Source: Macrocystis pyrifera
Taxonomy: Eukaryota; Sar; Phaeophyceae; Laminariales; Laminariaceae
Length of the DNA stretch: 64,000 nucleotides
NCBI GenBank assembly: GCA_031763025.1
Contig: JASSKH010000009.1
Span: 9,283,922 to 9,347,921, forward strand
Direction of reading: 5' to 3'
A program made the translations under genes and the position numbers. The notes under the pieces are model-generated. The model did no database searches. It saw only the letters and a program-made list of their open reading frames with translations, and was not told where the DNA came from. This document shows positions 58,030 to 64,000 of the stretch, piece after piece (position 1 is the stretch's first letter; the number at the start of each line of letters is the position of its first letter).

Positions 58030-61000
58030 TGAGCTTTCTCTCAGAAAGATGCACATTGTATCTCTTCCCAAGGTCCAGCACCTTGATGGTATGCGGTAGT
58101 TCCTTGCTTTCCGCATCCTCAGCCACCATCACCACTCGGGCCAGTTGCCAACCTGCACGGGATGTTTTGAAATATATGTACGATCCAATGATGTCACGTT
58201 CATATATTCCCGGTCTACCTCTGGTATCACAGCAGATCTTGTACCCCGTGGCAACATATCTTTCACCCTTTGCACACGCAAGTGTACGTTTGGCTAATTG
58301 TACCCTGTACCTCCTATATCTAGCATTTTCTCCTCCTACTTGTACTGGTTCTCCGGCCCAGTACCTAGATACCAAACTTCCGTACTGTTCTAAATCCGTC
58401 TCATGTTCCCAAGTCTTTATGGTAACTTCATCCCAACTAGTATAATATTGGACTGCGTTTTTACCTCCCAAACCTCTAGAAATGCGGTGTTTAGTTACGT
58501 GTGTGGGTGTGATACGATAGTGGTCCAATTCCATACTAACATCCTCGGCGGTGAGATGAAAAGGGGGGGAACGTTCCGAATACTTATTCAAGACATAGCT
58601 GCTCATGGCCCATGGCAAGAATTTCGGTCCTTCTTCTCCCTCATGTGGATTGTAGCACTTCTTACACCTATACTTGGATACTCTTGCATTTATCTCCCGT
58701 CCTGGTTCGTCCTTTCGAACTTCTACCAATAACAAGTTAGGGCCAACCTTTTTCCCATCACTTGTGGTACCTGGTCCAACAAACAAGATTTTGTAGGGTC
58801 CTGTCCAACACTGAGCTAATTTTGCAGTCAGAGCAAATTTCTTACTTCGATAATCAGTCTCACTTGTTTTTAGAACATGTTGTCCGCCTCCAGAAATAGT
58901 ACTCTTATCATCATAAATCCACACCCAGCTCCCAACTTCATACTTGGGGCGTCGATTTATCATCGCAGTAAGATTTTCGTTGGCTGCTTCATGTCTGGCT
59001 TTTATCAGTCTGTCTTCCTCCTTAACCAGCTCATATGCTTTCACTTGCCTGTCCCTCATTAGTTCCAAATAGTCCAACTGGTCCTGTTTCAGACCTTGGT
59101 GTCCTTTCACACCTCTCCCTTCTAATATCGTCATAGGTAACCTAGGGTATCGACCAATGTGTACTTCGTTCGGAGCCAACCCGGTCCCTCCACTGACGTT
59201 ATTGTTGTGGGCAGCTACCGCATGCATGAGCATTTCGTCCCAGTTCTTCTGGTCATCAGCTATCAAATAAGACAACATCTGACAAAGGGTGTGGTTTAAT
59301 CTTTCAACCAATCCATTCGTCTGTGGATGATAGGAGCTTGTAAATTTCTTAACTGCTCCCAACGTTTCGTATACTGCTCTGCTAACCTGGGATATAAATT
59401 CGGTGCCTCGGTCTGATAAAAACGTGTGGGGGCATCCCCATCTCGGAATATAATCATCTACTATCCGAGAGGCACATCCCCTGGCTGTCTTCTCTTCTTT
59501 GGTCATCGCATATCCTTCTGCGTGCCTACTAAATAAATCTACAATAAGGAAGACATACACATTGCCGTTTTTTCGTTTCTGGCAAAGGTCCCAATAAATC
59601 AAACGATACCATCTGTCCCGGACGACTAGGTAGTGGTAAGGAAACTAAAGGCCATCTGATAGTACCTCTTGCGCTCTTTCTCGCTTGGCACGTATAACAT
59701 CTTCTAATCCACCATTTTTTACACTATCAGCCATTCCGATCCACAAATAATAACGTTGGAGTAAGGTAAGAGTAACCTTCTCACCCAGATGAACAGCTTC
59801 CTTGTGGGCACAATCCATTACCCAAGGCCTCAACAACAGAGGAACGTATGTCCTCACAGGCTCCTCTCCTAGCAGACGTTCAAACCGTCCAGGATTCCTG
59901 TCGTCACGATGAGCAGGTTCAACAGCAAGGCGTTTCACCAACAATTTCTTAGAGTCAGTGAGCTCTAGAAGTTCGCCCTGTGCCAATAACCTTTTTACTT
60001 CCATCTCTTCTACTGTCTCAGGTATCGCCTCATCAGAAATGTCTCCAACTGATGTGTTTGCTATCATAAAATTTATGGCAGTCTTAGCCGTTTCGTCTTT
60101 TTGCTGTGCAATGGACCAATCACCAGCCTTCCTCTCACACAATCTTTCTCCGAACTCTCTTGCTTCCTTACTATCCATCTCTTCTTCAGGAAGCTCTGCA
60201 CTATTATTCTCCTGACTTTGGCTATTTATCACAGCTACCTGTTGGTTCTCTTCCAAACCTAAAAGTCTCTGTCCTTCCTCCGTCATTGGACATGCATATA
60301 AGATCACTCCGGACTCCCATTGACCACTTACTACACTTGTCGGTTGTACCAGAGGGGTATTGTCCGGTATAGCAAATTTTCGTTTTTCCTACTTTTCTCG
60401 GTTCTAGCTTCGTACGCTCGCTTTGTATCACCTGCCACTTGAAAGCTGACTCTTCGTTTGTGGTAGGTGGAGCAGTCCTCAGTTCTCTCTCCCCCACCGT
60501 AAAAATAAACTCGGGGTCTAACTCGTTCGGCTTTCGTAAGCTTGAACTAGCAGGTTCCATCAGATGTGCTGTCCTTACTCCACTCGCACCGATAAAATAA
60601 ACGTCGATATCTGCTGGGTCAGATAAACGGACATCAGGGTGGTTATCAGCTTCAGTGGCCGGCAGGGGTAATCGTGACATCAAATCAGCGTTCCCGTTCA
60701 ACTTGCCTGGCCTATATTCCAACGTATACGTATATGCACTCAAAAAGTCATACCAACGCTGAACTCGGTTGACCTTAGTCGATAAACTCTCCAAATTCTT
60801 CAGAGGTTGGTGGTCGCTTACTACTACGAAAGGAATCCCGTAAAACAATTGCCTATTTTTCTTGACTGCCCACACAATGGCCGCACATTCCAATTCTGTG
60901 GCACTCCAATTACGTTCATTGGGCAATGTCGTTCTACTTAGAAAACACAAAGGTCGGGTAGACTGGTCAGGCTGTACCTGTTCAATTACTGCACCTAAAC

Positions 61001-61050
61001 CGTCAACAGATGCATCAGTAATTAAACGGAATGGTCTTTCTCCCGTCATT
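58030..61050 (-). mobile_element. Ty3/gypsy part: RNase H, integrase, chromodomain-like tail
   Basis: RNase H (LITDASVDGLGAVIEQ) lies near 61,000; an integrase zinc-binding region near 59,750; and the integrase core near 59,150–59,600 (DLFSRHAEGYAM, SDRGTEF, QTNGLVERLNHTL). Near 58,400–58,540 a chromodomain-like stretch ends TWEHETDLEQYGSLVSRYW. A further C-terminal module follows near 58,030–58,200 (GSYIYFKTSRAGWQLARVV, KVLDLGKRYNVHLSERKL). Confidence 0.75.
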
Positions 61051-61299
61051 GCTGCTTTAAAATCCGGAAATGCTAAAACATCTGGGCTCGCAAGTCGTTT
61101 CAGCAGAAGCTGTACAATCTCAACATGTTCCGTGGTGAACACGAATTTAACTTCCTTCTTTAAAAGGTTATTCAGAGGTTGCCATCTGGGGCAAAAAATT
61201 CCGGTAATATGACAGCGCTCCCAATACTGAACGTAGTTGGCTGATATTTGTAGGCATCGGCAACTTCGTCATAGCTTCGACTTTATCTCTGGGTCTGGC

Positions 61300-63000
61300 T
61301 CCACTCCTTTAGCCGTCACTCGGTGACCCAAAAATTTGATGGTGCGTACGCCTAAATATGCTTTCTTGGGTGCCAATTTCAAATCAAACAACGCAAGTCG
61401 TTCAAAGAAACTCTCCAAATCCCGCACATGCTCAGTCCCGTTCTTCGAAAAACACACAATGTCATCGATGAAAAGGCGTACACGTTGTAAACCGTCACAT
61501 ACTCTCAACATAATTGACTGAAACCAGCCTGGACTGGACGCTAAACCCATTGGCATTACTGTCCACTCATAGTTTCCAGCTTGCGTACAAACAGCTGTCA
61601 GTGGAATAGAGTCGTCATGTATAGAACACTGGAAAAATCCACTAACCAGATCCATGGTACTAAAAACATTCGCTCCTCCGAGGTCAGATAATAAATCATC
61701 CACTGTCGGCAACGGCATGACCGGTATGATGGACTGGGCGTTCAGCCTCTTATAGTTGCAAGTTAAACGGATACGGCCATCTGCCTTAGCGATAACTACC
61801 AACGGACCGGACCAATTGGAGTATGACCGCCGTAAAATTCCTGCTAGAACTAATTTGTCAATTTCCGTTTGTACCTTCGCAGCTAACACGGGGGAATGCC
61901 GGTATGGTCGCTGTTTGACTGGTTGCGCATCTTTCTTCAGAATAATGCGGAAGGGGTCAATAGTAACATGTCCCAGGTCAGTGTTGTGCATTGAAAAACG
62001 GTGCGCGTATTTTTTCAACAGATCTCCAAGAGAATCAACGTCGGTGGCTGTCCAGAGACTCCCTTCAAAATCAAAATGTATAGCACGTAAGTGAACAGGA
62101 ATTTTGTTCCACAACCGCAAAAATGCTGCTCGTTGATCCTGATGCAAACTAGACAAAACCTCAGCTGGTGGTTCAATATCCGATTTTTCCACGTTCCCAT
62201 CCACATTCCCGACATACGGTATTTCGTTCGGAATTATGGCTGCATTGTCCAATTCACACGGTTCCAGGCGCTCTCCCCCGACTCCCAAACGCATGCCTTG
62301 CTGTACCAAGAAACCGCCATCATTCAAACGTTGTATAGGTATTTCGGAAACCCCTGATTCCACGATGGCTTCCTGTGGCAACCACTCTGGACCAAACCGT
62401 ATATAATAAGAACCTTCTTCGGCATCTGTGCCATCGCTGTTTGTCAGACAAACCTTCAACCAAGACATAGCATTCGGCAAACGATGTCTATGACTGGCTA
62501 CACGGAGTACGACTTTGCCCTTTCCTTGTCCTTCGATCATTCCTATAGCGCTGTTAACCCACTTCTTGTAGCTCTGGTCATGTGCCTCGGAATCGCTTTC
62601 TTTCTCAACAAAAGTGACCAGTGTGCTAGACGCATCGATGTCTTTATACTCCCGAGTAGGAAAATGAGACCAACTATCCCGTCCCAATAAAACAGCGGCA
62701 GTCATGGCGGTAGTCGGTACGATGTGTGCATGTACTACCATGCATACCGTGGTAGATAAACCTGACCGACTGTTCTTATTTGCCATTTGTATGTTCAACC
62801 TCACATGGTTATTGGTGTGCAATGGTACTCCACGGAAACCTCCCCAAGTTTTCTGATCCACAGTTGTCAACCCGTCCTCTGAGGCGGCACCACAGGCAAG
62901 CATACGCAGCCATACCTTCTCTTGAATGAAGGATGCAGGGCTTCCCGTGTCCAACAATGCCGTACAAGCGTGGGTCCTCAGAGCCTTGCTACCCGCGAAC
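61300..63000 (-). mobile_element. Ty3/gypsy part: protease and reverse transcriptase
   Basis: An aspartic-protease motif (ALLDTGSPASFI) lies near 62,950. RT motifs follow: a TCNYKRLN-type segment, MDLVSGFFQ, a VMPMGL-type segment and the catalytic FIDDIV near 61,465, ending KFLGHRVTAKG. These are the standard Ty3/gypsy signatures. A Ser/Pro/Arg-rich gag-like stretch lies upstream towards 64,000. Confidence 0.8.
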
Positions 63001-64000
63001 AGCTGAACTTTCGTTGTATGGTGTCTCCTATCCAGTAAAACCTCACCACCAACAGCTCGCGTAAACTCCGATAAATAATCAGCTCGTTCCCCAGTCTTTA
63101 AACGCATACGAGCAGGGGGGAAAACAGCAGATGGTCCATCAGAGACTTTCTTCGCGGATGCATCGAGGGCATATATACTATCTTCACCCGAACTCACTTT
63201 CAAACGTGAGCTAGTACCCAATGCCATGACAATAGATGGTTCCTCGGGCTCACTCCGTTTTTCTACTATTTTTCTCAAGCCCGGTGATCTCGGAAACCGT
63301 CCACTTCTACTCGGCGTTTCCACATTCAAGACTTCATCTATTTTAACGGACGTACCTCCAACTCGTACTGGCGGGGTTCGTCCGGTGCGGGGAGCACTGG
63401 GTGTACCTTTGCCTGGGTAACACCACACTCGATTATACTTCCTCGCTCTTTTTCCGACAACTCCCCGTGCGCTCTTCACTTGGGCGGGGGTCGACAACAA
63501 CTTCGGGTGATCAGCCGAAGGGGGCGCGCTCAACTCCCCTACAGGAGTAGACATTGACTTGGGTTCAGTTTGACTACTATCTGTTACACTCGGCTCTTCT
63601 ATGCCGCTTCGAACTTGCATTTTAACCGGGGGCCTATTCCGACTATGGATGCAGCTCGGACGGTCAGATCTCGTCGTTCTACTACTAGTGACGGGACGTG
63701 TGCAAAGCGGTGATACTTGGCCGACGCGCAACGGTGATCCGGGGTAATTACTTCCATCACGTCCTGGAAGGCGACAACTTTGCTCACTGCTCTTACCGTT
63801 CTTAGACAGGTGATTTCCTGTCTCTTGGTCCTGATCCACAGCGTGCAATGTAGATTCGACCGAACTTTCTTGGCGTGTCACCTCGGGTAGGCTCTCACCA
63901 GTTACTGCACTCACACCGATTCCACCTGCAATGCGGGGCAAAGGGAGAGGCGGCCGAAATGCTGCCGGGAAGGGGGCCAACCTACCGTCGAAATTTCATG

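Larger units (their letters stand above)
57944..64000 (-). mobile_element. Degraded Ty3/gypsy LTR retrotransposon, chromodomain type (partial)
   Basis: A minus-strand pol region in the order protease, reverse transcriptase, RNase H, integrase, the order that defines Ty3/gypsy. A chromodomain-like segment after the integrase points to the chromovirus branch. The gag side runs off the window at 64,000. No terminal repeats could be paired inside the window. It looks broken, with about two or three interruptions, and moderately old because most of its reading frame is still recognisable. Confidence 0.8.

Overview
This is a repeat-rich nuclear window from a eukaryote. It has spliced genes with introns of roughly 0.4–6 kb, GC-rich exons full of Gln, Gly, Pro and Ala runs, very long homopolymers and microsatellites, and several DNA-transposon, LINE and LTR-element families. 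There is no rRNA or organelle gene to fix the lineage. A stramenopile such as a brown alga would fit, but that is a guess.

I support two host loci. Minus strand, 22,660 down to 3,405: COG8, a subunit of the conserved oligomeric Golgi tethering complex, read from 13 short exons that align in order with the animal and plant protein. Plus strand, 30,426–53,034: a 3R-MYB type DNA-binding protein. One three-repeat MYB domain is encoded by exons at 31.6–37.2 kb and a second by exons at 40.8–50.7 kb. The two can be joined in phase by a splice 38,067/40,605, giving one six-repeat protein of about 1,840 residues. The alternative is two tandem genes (30,426–38,109 and 40,546–53,034).

Repeats fill the introns and intergenic DNA. 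A decayed LINE (about 45.7–50.03 kb) lies in the intron that splits the last MYB tryptophan codon. Its 3' end is ATGAGTAC followed by poly(C). A short ~540 bp family (SINE-A) with at least a dozen copies ends in a related tail plus poly(C), so many of the long C/G tracts look like retroelement tails. At least five short terminal-inverted-repeat families and one hAT-like element are also present.

Layout: 1–3.4 kb repeats; 3.4–22.7 kb COG8; 22.7–30.4 kb gene-poor; 30.4–53.0 kb MYB locus; 53.0–57.9 kb gene-poor; 57.9–64.0 kb pol region of a degraded chromodomain-type Ty3/gypsy element on the minus strand, running off the window. Splice sites were placed by eye from protein similarity, phase and consensus. 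Several frame inconsistencies in simple-sequence tracts may be assembly indels.
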